DNA of 14,024 nt from Onstottus_B sp035558335 (GTDB taxonomy: Bacteria > Acidobacteriota > Blastocatellia > UBA7656): assembly GCA_035558335.1 (NCBI GenBank), contig DATMCM010000588.1:1-14024 (forward strand), given 5' to 3'. The notes beneath the pieces were generated by a model that had not been told where the DNA came from, ran no database searches, and saw only the letters and a list, made by a program, of their open reading frames with translations. The position numbers were made by a program, and so were the translations under genes. The number at the start of each line of letters is the position of its first letter. Within the stretch, counting starts at the first letter, position 1. Of the stretch, positions 1-8,299 are shown in pieces.

Positions 1-1480
1 CTTCCGATGACGTGTGTGCTGTCGCAGAAGCAAGCGGAATCCGTCTTTCGCCATCTTCGATCTTGATGCCTGCGCTGCCTTGCTCGATGGTGACTGATAG
101 AGAGAGCAGATAGTCTGCATTCCGTTCGACCGAAATGGGGCGCGAAACAAACTGGTCTCCGAGACTTGAACCGTCGACTGCCAATCGCAGCGCCTCATCT
201 CGAGGCGAGAGTGACACTTCCAGCTCTGGTGACAGCCTGGTTCCCGCCGCTGCGAGTTCGGCAGGCGAACTGACCCAAACAGGCTGCGCCTCTTTCGCGG
301 CTTCCTTTCGAAAGGGCGCTCTCGCTGCCAGGACGTTCACAGATGCGCTGTCAAACGGCGATTCTCTTTGTTCGGTGTCGTTATAACTAAACATGAAAGC
401 CGCGCGACGGAGCATTACGCCTAAGAACCAGAGCGGGTTCGAACGAATCACCGCCAGCCCTCGCGCCAGGCGTTCTCGGTCTCGCTCGACCCCATCAGGA
501 TGCCAGACCTTCTTGGCGTACTCGGGGTGCCCAAGCCACTCTGCATCCTTAACTACGACTTCAGCGTGGTCGGCCGGCATGTCAAACCGGTTCTCCTCGT
601 CGTAGCTCGCGATGCCTTCGACCAGAGTGATCCCAGTGCCAAGCGAGAGAGGGATGAACTTGTGGAATACGACCCAGTTGCGAATCGTTATCGGCGAGAC
701 TACAACCAGCGTCGTCACCAGTAGTGCGAACGCAGAGCGCAATCGTCTTCCGGGGTTGAACGCAACCAGGATCAAAAGCGCCAAAGCGGGTGCAAGGAGT
801 AAGGCGTTTGATCTGAGCCAGCAAGCTACTCCGACCATCAGCCCTGCCGCGACTGCAAACATCAGCCTTGGTCGCCTGGTTCCCAGAATGATGAGGTAAA
901 CAGCCAGCAAGATGGGCAGCACGGTAAGCGGATCGGGGCCGCCCCACAGCGAATAGTACGATAGGTGCGGCGAGACCGCGGCGAGCAATCCGGCGATCAG
1001 GGCCACGCCCAACGGTAATAACGCCATTACTATCAAGAGAACTATTACGACTGACAGTGAATCGCAAAGCACGTTCACGTATCTAGCTTTGGCGAAGGTT
1101 CGTTCGTCGACCTCTTTGCCGGAAATTGTAGCGACCAGAAGGGCGTAACCCGGAGGATGCAATAGCATGCGTGCATTCCGCGGATTGTGTTCTCGCGGAA
1201 AGAGGAAGCCGCCCTCATCGTACATTCTTTCCACTTCGAGTTTGTACTGTGGATCCATTAGCGGGAAAGTCGACGCGTTGAGCCGCAGTTTTTCCGCGTT
1301 GTCCTGCCAGCAAAGCAGTCTGATGCCGAGGGCGAGCAGGAATATCGCGGCGCACATACTCACAATCAGGATGGGACGCGAACCGGCAGGATCGGGGCGG
1401 GCGGCTGACGGATCAAGTTGCATCGCAAGCCACCTGCGAGCATCGTCAAATGTCTGTCGAGCTTGAAACCCTTGTTGCAT
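1..1480 (-). CDS. GT39/ArnT-like polytopic glycosyltransferase, C-terminus cut by left edge
   Basis: The frame is open from an ATG at 1480 to the left edge, giving 493 complete codons with no stop, so the C-terminus is missing. An in-frame TGA lies three codons upstream, which confines the start; a weak GGA precedes it. A cytosolic N-terminus of about 35 residues is followed by a first membrane segment (about 37-55). An extracytoplasmic loop follows with D76 and the HPPGY motif at 108-112, typical of the PMT/ArnT (GT-C) fold. Several further hydrophobic segments run to about residue 265, then RNW and a loop beginning near 268. From about residue 400 the sequence is soluble and beta-rich. Members of this family use polyprenyl-phosphate sugars as donors and transfer the sugar to lipid, glycan or protein on the outer face of the membrane; acceptor and sugar cannot be told here. 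It is the last visible gene of a minus-strand run of glycosyltransferases, 54 bp after its neighbour. Confidence 0.8.
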   Translation of the reverse strand, partial: MQQGFQARQTFDDARRWLAMQLDPSAARPDPAGSRPILIVSMCAAIFLLALGIRLLCWQDNAEKLRLNASTFPLMDPQYKLEVERMYDEGGFLFPREHNPRNARMLLHPPGYALLVATISGKEVDERTFAKARYVNVLCDSLSVVIVLLIVMALLPLGVALIAGLLAAVSPHLSYYSLWGGPDPLTVLPILLAVYLIILGTRRPRLMFAVAAGLMVGVACWLRSNALLLAPALALLILVAFNPGRRLRSAFALLVTTLVVVSPITIRNWVVFHKFIPLSLGTGITLVEGIASYDEENRFDMPADHAEVVVKDAEWLGHPEYAKKVWHPDGVERDRERLARGLAVIRSNPLWFLGVMLRRAAFMFSYNDTEQRESPFDSASVNVLAARAPFRKEAAKEAQPVWVSSPAELAAAGTRLSPELEVSLSPRDEALRLAVDGSSLGDQFVSRPISVERNADYLLSLSVTIEQGSAGIKIEDGERRIPLASATAHTSSE

Positions 1481-1534
1481 AGTCCATCAGAGTCGCAATA
1501 GAAGCGAGAGGCGCGTAGCTTAGCAGTCGCCTGG

Positions 1535-3334
1535 TTATTCTTGCGCGCTGAGAATGCACTCCGCGTCGACAACTATCAGGTCATCGCTGTGAAATACCGA
1601 ACAGCTATCCACTAGTTTTAGAAGAGCGGGGACCTTTCCTTCGATGAGGTTCGCGACGGCTTCCCGCGACGCGCCTTGATATTGCATTATCCACGAATCG
1701 CGCTTTATATAGTCGGGCTGAAATGCATCGCGATCGACCAGCAGGAGAGTCACGCGATACTTGCGAATGAAATCCTGCAGCGTGCGCAAATCGGCGCTGT
1801 ACTGTGCGCTGATCATATCAGTGGCTCGCTCCTGCATCTGAGCGTAATAGCTTTTGTGATACGGCAGCGCGTACTCACGAGCAAGAAGGATGGACCGCCT
1901 GGTGAACGTCGGTACGTTTTTGACTTCCGGCGCCAGCGACGCGACCATAGCATCCTTTGGCCGGCTGGAAAGAAACTCGTACAACGCAGGTACATGGCCA
2001 GTCCGGTACTTGGTATCGGGAAAGCTCGGCACGAACCGCGGATAAATAACTACCAGAGCGATCACTGCTGTCGCCAGCATCCAGGCGAAGGTCCGCCGTG
2101 CTGGGCCTGCTGACTCAGCGCGTTCTGCCCATGCGAACAAGGCATCGACGATGATCGCGATTGTGATCCCCGCGGCGATCGCAAAAACGATACGCAGGGT
2201 ATGCTCTGTGTAACGGCTGGGATGATGTAGCTTGAACAACGTAAGATGAGCAGCCACGAACATCACAAGCGACGCCAGGATGGTTCGAGGAAGGACGTTG
2301 ATCGATTCAGTGATCTTCTCAACAAGCGGGAATGCGCGGCGATAGTGAAGCAGAAACGGCAACAGCAGCGCCGCGTAAAGGGGAACATCGGTTACGAGAG
2401 TGCCCGGTAACAGCCCGCTTCGTGGCCTGAGCAGCCAGAACTGCCAGCCTTCATAGCCAAAAAAATGAGTGCGCCCACCCGGCAAGAACTCAGGTAACAG
2501 GCGCGCTTCGCTTGCGGTTATCACCGGCCCGACCGCACGCATCTTGAAGGCGTAGAACAGCAGTACGCACAGCGCTACTCCCAGGCCGATCGCGCAAAAC
2601 CAATAATCCCGGCGAACGGTCGAGAGGCGCGGTCGATGGTTCTCGAGGGAAACCAGGCGCAAAAACAGAACGCCTCCAGAAATGAAAACCGTTGAGGGAT
2701 AAAACAGTCCCTGCAGCGCGATGACCGCGAGACAAGCAACTCGAGAATCGCGAAGCAAGTAATAAAGAAACGCGAGAAACAGCGGATAGAAAAAGGCCCT
2801 TGGCGTGGCCGATACAAGGTCGTCTTGCATCCACAAGCTTTGATTTAGAATCAGCGTGCCGAAGAACGCTGCTCCCGGCACCGGCAGTATTTGCAAACAG
2901 ACCCCGAAACCGTAGGCAGTTGTGATCAGGGCCAACGCCATCGGCAATAGCTTATTCAACAGCAGGGGATCAACACCGAAATGGGCGATCACCTCGTAGA
3001 GTGCCGAATAGCCCGACGGCGCGACGGACTGAAAATAGTCCGCGATGAGATCGTTGGGAAAAAGCTGCGAGTCGAGAAATCGCTCCATCCAGAAGACGTG
3101 CTGACGCGCATCGTCTTGCACGACGTAGGGGCCTTTGAATGCTTGATGGAGCGCCTGGCCGGCAAAGTAAACCGAGAAAGCGAGGCTTAGAGCGCACCAG
3201 AAGACAGTCCGAACATCGCGTCCGTTGATCGATGGCGTCGTTAGGAAGTGATGCAGGTTAGTGAACAGCTTGCGTGCGACAGGAGCAACCTTCTTAGGTG
3301 CTTGTCGAAGGGTGGGCTGCGTCATCTCCAGCAT
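1535..3334 (-). CDS. Large polytopic membrane protein, GT-C-like, function unknown
   Basis: About 599 residues from the chosen ATG at 3334 (GAG nine bases upstream). An in-frame TTG at 3373 would add 13 residues, and a second ATG lies at 3325; none has a strong ribosome binding site. A hydrophilic, basic N-terminus of about 40 residues precedes roughly ten membrane segments. The first external loop carries an acidic pair (Asp-Asp-Ala-Arg, residues 74-77), in the place where GT-C glycosyltransferases hold their catalytic acidic residue. The last 150 residues form a soluble domain, with a stretch near the end that looks like a Rossmann-type strand (TLLLVDRD). Topology resembles GT-C transferases, but I recognise no specific family motif such as HPP, so function is inferred from topology and position. 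It sits between two GT39-like genes on the same strand. A polymerase or flippase-type role in glycan export is an alternative. Confidence 0.75.
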   Translation of the reverse strand: MLEMTQPTLRQAPKKVAPVARKLFTNLHHFLTTPSINGRDVRTVFWCALSLAFSVYFAGQALHQAFKGPYVVQDDARQHVFWMERFLDSQLFPNDLIADYFQSVAPSGYSALYEVIAHFGVDPLLLNKLLPMALALITTAYGFGVCLQILPVPGAAFFGTLILNQSLWMQDDLVSATPRAFFYPLFLAFLYYLLRDSRVACLAVIALQGLFYPSTVFISGGVLFLRLVSLENHRPRLSTVRRDYWFCAIGLGVALCVLLFYAFKMRAVGPVITASEARLLPEFLPGGRTHFFGYEGWQFWLLRPRSGLLPGTLVTDVPLYAALLLPFLLHYRRAFPLVEKITESINVLPRTILASLVMFVAAHLTLFKLHHPSRYTEHTLRIVFAIAAGITIAIIVDALFAWAERAESAGPARRTFAWMLATAVIALVVIYPRFVPSFPDTKYRTGHVPALYEFLSSRPKDAMVASLAPEVKNVPTFTRRSILLAREYALPYHKSYYAQMQERATDMISAQYSADLRTLQDFIRKYRVTLLLVDRDAFQPDYIKRDSWIMQYQGASREAVANLIEGKVPALLKLVDSCSVFHSDDLIVVDAECILSAQE

Positions 3335-3448
3335 TCGGTTGCGCTCATGGGCCAGGCTGCGACTATAACCCAAAAGAAAAACGACTGGCCAGCATAACGG
3401 GTGCGCATCGATCAGCGCGGCCGAGATGTTGGATGCGCTGCGCTTTGG

Positions 3449-5047
3449 CTATCTGGAAGGCGCCGAGTCAGACTGACGCTCCGGAGATGGCGCCGTGCTC
3501 AAGTCGTACAAATAAGCAGAGGCGCCCGAGCGGCCGAAGCGCTCAAGCCTCACTCCGAAACGGTCGAGGTACTGCGTCATGAACTCTTCCTCGCTCACTC
3601 CTTTGATCTTGCGCACGTGTGAGAAGAGGAGCCACACGCGACGATTGCCGCGCAGCTTATCGAGGTCCTTACCGTATGCCTCCCAGTTTGCTCGTCTATT
3701 GATCTTGTCGCGCGCGTCCACTCCCATCACACACTCGTTTTCGTCAAAGCCGTACTTCTTCGCGTAGTACTGAAAAGACTCGCGCTGGTGATGGTACACG
3801 TAAACTGCATCGCCGGGCTTGCGGCGGTCGCGAACGTACTCGAGGATGGGCCGGATGTCCTGAGCGGCACGAGGATGAAGCATGTTCCTGGTCGCGCCGC
3901 CGACCGGTTGAAAGAGTAGCAGCGCGACTAACGCACCGCCGATCAGCACCGAGTAAGGCCGCTTCTTTTCGATGATATATTCCGCGCCCGCCGCAACCAT
4001 AAGCAGCACCGGCGGAATCAGGAACAGCAAAAGCCGTCTGCCGAACGGGTACTTGTGCGCACCCGAGGCGAGCAGTGTGAACAGAATCGGTGCGATCAGA
4101 ATGAGGAGTTGTCGCTTGTTCTTCAGGAAGAGTGAGAAACCGCCGATAAGAAAAACCACCAGGGCGAGGACCGGGAAAGGAAGGCCAAAGGGGTTCGTGA
4201 ACATCTTGATCAGCGCGCCCGGAAGCCAGGTGAGGTCTGCGAGCGAGCGCGGAGGCAGCGGCATGAAGGCGCCTTTCGCTGCCCACGAGGTTTCAAGCGT
4301 AAGGTTGCCACTCAAGTTACGCAGCGAGACCAGGTAAAACGTTATGAAGCTCATGATCCAGACCGCGAACACGGCTGCGAGCTTCCAAAAGCGCCGCCAA
4401 TCTTTGTGTCGTAACGCCGCGAGACCGAGCCCGGTTGCAACCCCGGCCAGTACGAGAACCGATGGATGAGAAAGCCAAACCGCGACGGCGCCCAAACCTG
4501 CAAACAAAGCGGCGCGCCGGGCGGTCAGGTCCCGGGCTTCGAGATGAAACCCGGCGATGACGATGAGCAGCGTGATTGCTATGTCGCTTGAGTATTGCTT
4601 TATCTGCGCGCCGTAATAAATCACATAGCTCGACACCGCAAAGAAAGCTACCGCGATCGTCGCGACCCACGCTTCCAGGCACCTCCGGGCTGCTTCATAA
4701 AACAAGAACACCGCTGCGATCGAAGACAAAAACGGAATCAGACGCAACGAGTACTCACCGTCACCGAAGGCCAGAAGGGCGAGCTTTTCGAGAAACAAAA
4801 AGCCGACGGGCGCAGCCTGCTCCGAGTCGAGAGGCTGGAGCAACCCGGCGAACGAGCGGTTGATGATGTTCAACGCCAGAGCCCCTTCGTCGATATGCAG
4901 CGAGGCTCTGAACAAATACTGCGTCGCTCGAAGCGTGATACCGAAGACTACAATGCACCAGGCTACGCGCTCCGGCGTGATGACCTCCGCGATCCGCTGC
5001 CAGTAATCCTTCGAGAATTGTTCCGTCTTCAGTATTGAAATCTCCAT
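3449..5047 (-). CDS. GT39/ArnT-like polytopic glycosyltransferase
   Basis: 532 residues, starting at ATG 5047 with a weak GGGA upstream, only 19 bp after the preceding toroid gene. A short cytosolic N-terminus leads to a membrane segment at about 28-45. The first external loop contains HIDEG (51-55), matching the conserved Asp-Glu of the PMT_2/ArnT-like family, and then an AAPVGFL stretch (78-84) in place of the family's PPL/HPP motif. A loop with GAQIKQYSSD (146-155) is also typical. About ten more hydrophobic segments follow to about residue 390. The C-terminal soluble domain (about 400-510) carries YHHQRESFQYY, a form often seen in this family. The expected reaction is transfer of a sugar from polyprenyl phosphate to an acceptor on the outer side of the cytoplasmic membrane. 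Donor would plausibly come from the GT2 enzyme encoded two genes upstream. Sugar and acceptor are not predictable. Confidence 0.85.
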   Translation of the reverse strand: MEISILKTEQFSKDYWQRIAEVITPERVAWCIVVFGITLRATQYLFRASLHIDEGALALNIINRSFAGLLQPLDSEQAAPVGFLFLEKLALLAFGDGEYSLRLIPFLSSIAAVFLFYEAARRCLEAWVATIAVAFFAVSSYVIYYGAQIKQYSSDIAITLLIVIAGFHLEARDLTARRAALFAGLGAVAVWLSHPSVLVLAGVATGLGLAALRHKDWRRFWKLAAVFAVWIMSFITFYLVSLRNLSGNLTLETSWAAKGAFMPLPPRSLADLTWLPGALIKMFTNPFGLPFPVLALVVFLIGGFSLFLKNKRQLLILIAPILFTLLASGAHKYPFGRRLLLFLIPPVLLMVAAGAEYIIEKKRPYSVLIGGALVALLLFQPVGGATRNMLHPRAAQDIRPILEYVRDRRKPGDAVYVYHHQRESFQYYAKKYGFDENECVMGVDARDKINRRANWEAYGKDLDKLRGNRRVWLLFSHVRKIKGVSEEEFMTQYLDRFGVRLERFGRSGASAYLYDLSTAPSPERQSDSAPSR

Positions 5048-5066
5048 GAATCAATCCCAAGATGAC

Positions 5067-6656
5067 TCAAAGCGATCTATCGACTATCAATGCCTCTCCA
5101 GCTCGCAGCTTTCTTACCTGGTTCGTGAGGTCCAACCATCCCCGTAACTGGCCCCGCTGATACGTTCGACTCATCACAACGTGGATCGACGTTTGGTCGC
5201 ATCCGATGCCCGCGGCTGTGACGCCTTTCCACGAACGCGCGCGAAGTTCGTCGATGATTCGCCAGCCGCCGTTCTCCCAGGCCAGCGACCGTGCGAATTC
5301 AAAAGGCGCGTTCTTCTTCCCGGTAATTAACATCTTCTGGAGTACGCTTCGCATCAAATTCGGAAAGAAGCGCCCAATTGTGATCATAGCAAGTCGTAAC
5401 GCCACAAGCTTGAGCGGCGTCATCTGAGTCTGCTTCGCCCAGCCAAGAGAACCTCGGACGGAGATCTCGTTTTCGCTCACGTTGATCTGGTATTCGTCGA
5501 TCAGATGTCCAACTGCATTCGCCGTTTTGCCGCCGGTTTGCACCTCAAGCGAGAGTTGAGTGTCGGAGGCGACCAGCTTGCCGTCACGAAACAGCTTGAA
5601 GGCACCTCCCTTGTTGAGGGCAATGTAAAGCTCCGTGCCTGCGCGGCGATCAATCAGTATCCCGGCGCGCTTTAACCAGATGCTTTCCCGGCTTTGCCTG
5701 GTCGTCGTTCTGTCCAAAACAAAATCGCGCCACGCCAGGAGGTAGTTCCAGGCGTGATGGCCGATGATATGATCGTCGGCGTAACACGGCGCGAGCCCGC
5801 GCGCCAGACCTTCGAGAAAGCAATTGTTGATGCTCAACGCTTCGGGCAACCAACTTCCAACAAGCTCGAAACCATGCGGAAAGAAGTTGTAAGTGTTACG
5901 GCTCCCGTACTCGCCGCCGTAGGAGCCATCCGGATGAACGAATTCGGCCGCCAGACGAACTGCCATTGTGAGCGCGTTCTTTAGCTTCCGTGATGGATCG
6001 AGCTGATACAGCCGGGCAAGGCACCACACGGTCAGTGTGTGATAGCCCGGATCGCAACCTTCATATTCCCAGAACCATCCTTCTTCGCTTTGCCACGATA
6101 ACACTCGATCCAGCCGGGCCGCCTTAGCTTTGTCCCAACGATTCGTGTTCAAGATTCTGGAAACCAATTCCAGGCAAACCACACTGAGCGCCTGATGATT
6201 GCTCAATCGTCCGCTCTCGTTGTGACCGGCGAGCCAGTCGGCGCGTCTCTCAAAAAACTCAAGCGCGATCTTGTTTTCAAGCTTGAGAATTGAATAGCTC
6301 TCCACACATGCCAGCAGCGAGAACGCCGCCGCGCCGCCAGCGCGTTCAAAAGGGAAGTAGTCGTCACACGAGCCGTCGGAGTGCGCGCTTTTAGCCGCGT
6401 AAAGAATCCCGGCTTCCGCCCACTCCTTGATCGTGTGCTCGTGGTAGTACGGGTTTTTTGGGATCTCCGTGTCGTAGGCGAGCGCCAGCGGCCACACGAA
6501 CTCCTGCGACATGCCGCTTGGAAAATCAATTATCTTGTAGTGCCAAAAGTTCCGATCGAAGCACCCATAGGTTGGACTGTGTGGATTGCGATCTAGCAGG
6601 GTCAGCAGCTTTGGGATGTGGCTCAGCGCTTCGCGGGCGAAAAGATCTCTCGTCAT
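5067..6656 (-). CDS. Alpha/alpha-toroid plus beta-domain protein, heparinase II/III-like architecture
   Basis: 529 residues, no signal peptide and no clear membrane segment. ATG at 6656 is preceded by AGGGA about ten bases upstream; the gap to the GT2 gene is 20 bp. Residues 1-320 are helical with repeated aromatic, glycine-rich turns: SDGSCDDYFPFERAGG (93-108), EEGWFWEYEGCDPGYH (191-206) and PDGSYGGEYGSRNTYNFFP (242-260). These recurring DGS/EGW turns are what an alpha/alpha toroid shows. Residues 330-529 read as mostly beta strand, with a helical insertion around 412-445. A toroid followed by a beta-sandwich is the layout of heparinase II/III-type polysaccharide lyases and related hydrolases, so a glycan-cleaving or remodelling role fits the neighbouring glycosyltransferases. 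I cannot assign catalytic residues with certainty. The lack of a signal peptide argues for either cytosolic action or export by another route. Confidence 0.75.
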   Translation of the reverse strand: MTRDLFAREALSHIPKLLTLLDRNPHSPTYGCFDRNFWHYKIIDFPSGMSQEFVWPLALAYDTEIPKNPYYHEHTIKEWAEAGILYAAKSAHSDGSCDDYFPFERAGGAAAFSLLACVESYSILKLENKIALEFFERRADWLAGHNESGRLSNHQALSVVCLELVSRILNTNRWDKAKAARLDRVLSWQSEEGWFWEYEGCDPGYHTLTVWCLARLYQLDPSRKLKNALTMAVRLAAEFVHPDGSYGGEYGSRNTYNFFPHGFELVGSWLPEALSINNCFLEGLARGLAPCYADDHIIGHHAWNYLLAWRDFVLDRTTTRQSRESIWLKRAGILIDRRAGTELYIALNKGGAFKLFRDGKLVASDTQLSLEVQTGGKTANAVGHLIDEYQINVSENEISVRGSLGWAKQTQMTPLKLVALRLAMITIGRFFPNLMRSVLQKMLITGKKNAPFEFARSLAWENGGWRIIDELRARSWKGVTAAGIGCDQTSIHVVMSRTYQRGQLRGWLDLTNQVRKLRAGEALIVDRSL

Positions 6657-6676
6657 CAGCGCGCGTCCCTGCCTGG

Positions 6677-7681
6677 TTATTTCTTCTCCGGCAAGTTCAA
6701 TTTCGAGTAGCTAGCCGCCGCAAAATGAGGGCGTTTCTCGGAGTCAAGTTCGACTCTGCGCATCCGAAGCTGAATGTCTTCAAGCATCTTGCGATTAACG
6801 CCAAGCAGATCGGCGACCAGCCCGAACACCCACAACTGAACGCCTATCAAGATCAGCAGCGAAGCCAGAATCAAACTCGGAACATGGGTTCTCGGCGTGC
6901 CGCTCAGATAGAGAATCAGCCAGCGCACTCCAAGTAAGAACCCTGCGGAGAAGGGAAGAGTGCCGAGCAGCATGAAAAAGCGGAGCGGCTTGTAAGCCAT
7001 GAAGATTCGCAGGATCGTGAACAGCGACTGCTTCAGGTAAGACGGGATGCCTTTGACCAGCCGTGACGGCCTCAGTTCTTCGTTCGTTCTTATTGGGACT
7101 GACGTGATCGCCAGCCCGTTCTGACCTGCTTGAATAATCGTCTCCAGCGTGTAGGTGTACTCGTTGAACACGTTCATTCGCATCGCGGCGTCGCGACTGA
7201 AGGCGCGAAATCCGCTTGGCGCGTCCGCTATGTCGGTGTTGCTTGCCATGCGCACCACGCGGCTGCCGAGCTTCTGTAAGAATTTCTTTGTGGGCGAGAA
7301 GTGGTCGATATCTCGAATCGGTCTTGCGCCGATCACAATCTCAGCGCGTCCGGCGACGATCGGTTCGATTAAGCCGGGTATATCATCGGCCGAGTACTGG
7401 TTGTCGGCGTCGGTGTTAACAATGATGTCGGCGCCGGCTCGAAGGCTCGCTTCCAAACCTGCCATAAAAGCCTTAGCCAAACCCTGGTTGTGCGGGAAAC
7501 TCACTATGTGGTCGACGCCGAACCGCCGAGCAACGTCGAGTGTGCCATCCTGGCTCCCGTCATTAACGATGAGCCACTCGACCGTATCTACCCCTGCAAC
7601 CTCGCGCGGCAATGCCGCCAGCGTTATACCCAGCGTGGCCTCTTCATTGTAACAAGGTACTTGGATTATGAGCTTTGTCAT
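6677..7681 (-). CDS. GT2 glycosyltransferase, DPM1/GtrB-like with two C-terminal membrane segments
   Basis: 334 residues from ATG 7681. An in-frame TTG at 7711 would add ten residues ahead of the usual GT2 beginning and is less likely. The N-terminal GT-A domain shows the nucleotide-sugar binding start PCYNEE (9-14), NDGSQDGT (40-47) and the metal-binding DAD at 91-93 within VNTDADNQY. ADAPSGFRAFSRDA (152-165) and NEYTYTLE (173-180) fit the dolichyl/polyprenyl-phosphate sugar synthase branch. Two hydrophobic segments (about 235-258 and 268-292) anchor it in the membrane, followed by a basic cytosolic tail. Such enzymes move a sugar from UDP- or GDP-sugar to polyprenyl phosphate on the inner face; the product is the donor used by GT-C transferases, three of which (two GT39-like and one less certain) lie downstream on the same strand. 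It is the first gene of the run. Confidence 0.88.
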   Translation of the reverse strand: MTKLIIQVPCYNEEATLGITLAALPREVAGVDTVEWLIVNDGSQDGTLDVARRFGVDHIVSFPHNQGLAKAFMAGLEASLRAGADIIVNTDADNQYSADDIPGLIEPIVAGRAEIVIGARPIRDIDHFSPTKKFLQKLGSRVVRMASNTDIADAPSGFRAFSRDAAMRMNVFNEYTYTLETIIQAGQNGLAITSVPIRTNEELRPSRLVKGIPSYLKQSLFTILRIFMAYKPLRFFMLLGTLPFSAGFLLGVRWLILYLSGTPRTHVPSLILASLLILIGVQLWVFGLVADLLGVNRKMLEDIQLRMRRVELDSEKRPHFAAASYSKLNLPEKK

Positions 7682-7811
7682 CGAGATCCGCGCAGCCTGA
7701 TTGGCAACCAAGAAATTAGCAGAATAGATCCGTGTTTGCGACTCCGAAGCGCTCCCGCGCCGCTAACACTCCACGAACACGAGCATTGAGGTCAAGCCTT
7801 AGCCTCGTTTT

Positions 7812-8092
7812 GACGCTTGCGTCGTGCAACGCCAGCCAGGCCAGCAGCCGCGTTCACGCGGCTTTCCGAAGGCAAATAGGCCAGCCGTTTTACGGCTGGT
7901 TCACGGCCATGCAGGTCTCGTTGAGCCCGTTTCAACGGGGTTCTCCTTCGAGCTTTAGCCAACGCATCCTAAAAGGCTAAAGCCGCTCCACGGAAGCACG
8001 CTAAAGCGCGCTGACCTGGTTTGTCGCGACGCTTCACCAGCCCTAAAAGGGCTGGCCTACTTGCCCTGCGGGAAAGCCCGATGAATCGGGCT
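7812..8092. repeat. Array of eight short palindromes at about 35-43 bp spacing
   Basis: Eight inverted repeats follow one another. They are GACGC/GCGTC (7812-7823), AGCCGCG/CGCGGCT (7846-7863), CCAGCCGT/ACGGCTGG (7881-7899), CCCGTT/AACGGG (7926-7939), GCTTTAGCC/GGCTAAAGC (7952-7983, loop 14), AGCACGCT/AGCGCGCT with one mismatch (7995-8012), CCAGCCCT/AGGGCTGG (8037-8055) and AGCCCGAT/ATCGGGCT (8075-8092). All but the fifth have loops of 2-4 bases. Centre-to-centre distances are about 37, 36, 43, 35, 36, 43 and 38 bases. The stems differ in sequence, yet most begin with AGC or AGCC and end with the complement. It resembles REP-like intergenic palindrome clusters, but I cannot name a family. Confidence 0.7.
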
Positions 8093-8138
8093 CGTTGCCG
8101 CCGCGAAAAGACGACGCGCCTCCCATGCTCTTATTTCC

Positions 8139-8168
8139 TTTACCTTTGAAAATGCTTTCCGATATAAT
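8139..8168 (+). promoter_or_regulatory. Candidate sigma-70-type promoter of the secreted-protein gene
   Basis: TATAAT at 8163-8168 is a perfect -10 box. TTTACC at 8139-8144, 18 bases upstream, matches four of six -35 positions. A TTGAAA at 8146-8151 is a better -35 word, but only 11 bases away. Transcription would start near 8175 and leave a leader of about 125 bases before the ATG at 8300. Sequence evidence only. Confidence 0.5.
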
Positions 8169-8299
8169 TGCACACACTTCAGGCCCATAGTCACAAACGA
8201 GCAGGAAAAGCCGGTGGCCGTTCTCGCGTCTACACGAGAGAGCGTGTGTTGCGTTCCGCTCGCGGGTTGATCATGTTTTAGACGGAGTAAAACTGAAAA

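Larger units (their letters stand above)
7682..8299. other. Divergent intergenic region with palindrome array and leader
   Basis: This gap separates the divergent GT2 gene (minus) and the secreted-protein gene (plus), so promoters for both should lie here. For the minus-strand genes I see only a weak candidate: TTGACC reading from 7795 to 7790 with a poor TGTTAG about 21 bases on. The centre (7812-8092) is filled by regularly spaced palindromes. The right part holds the plus-strand promoter candidate (8139-8168) and a leader of about 125 bases. No convincing protein or RNA gene is visible. Confidence 0.6.

Noticed and set aside
582..1067. Open minus-strand frame of 161 codons
   Set aside because: It lies in another frame of the GT39-like gene at 1-1480, is rich in Arg, Gly and His without domain features, and the overlapping frame has clear membrane segments.
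1676..2113. Open plus-strand frame of 145 codons
   Set aside because: Antisense shadow of the polytopic protein gene at 1535-3334; no ribosome binding site or recognisable domain.
7682..7795. Promoter for the minus-strand glycosyltransferase genes (TTGACC with TGTTAG)
   Set aside because: Spacing of about 21 bases and a poor -10 match make it too weak to list as a feature.
7732..7980. Possible small plus-strand lipoprotein gene (82 codons, GTG start, LASC like a lipobox)
   Set aside because: No ribosome binding site, basic and low-complexity sequence, and half of it runs through the palindrome array, so it is most likely chance.
7812..8092. CRISPR array suggested by regular spacing of palindromic units
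   Set aside because: The palindromic units are not copies of one repeat, the intervening segments are not uniform spacers, and no cas gene is present.
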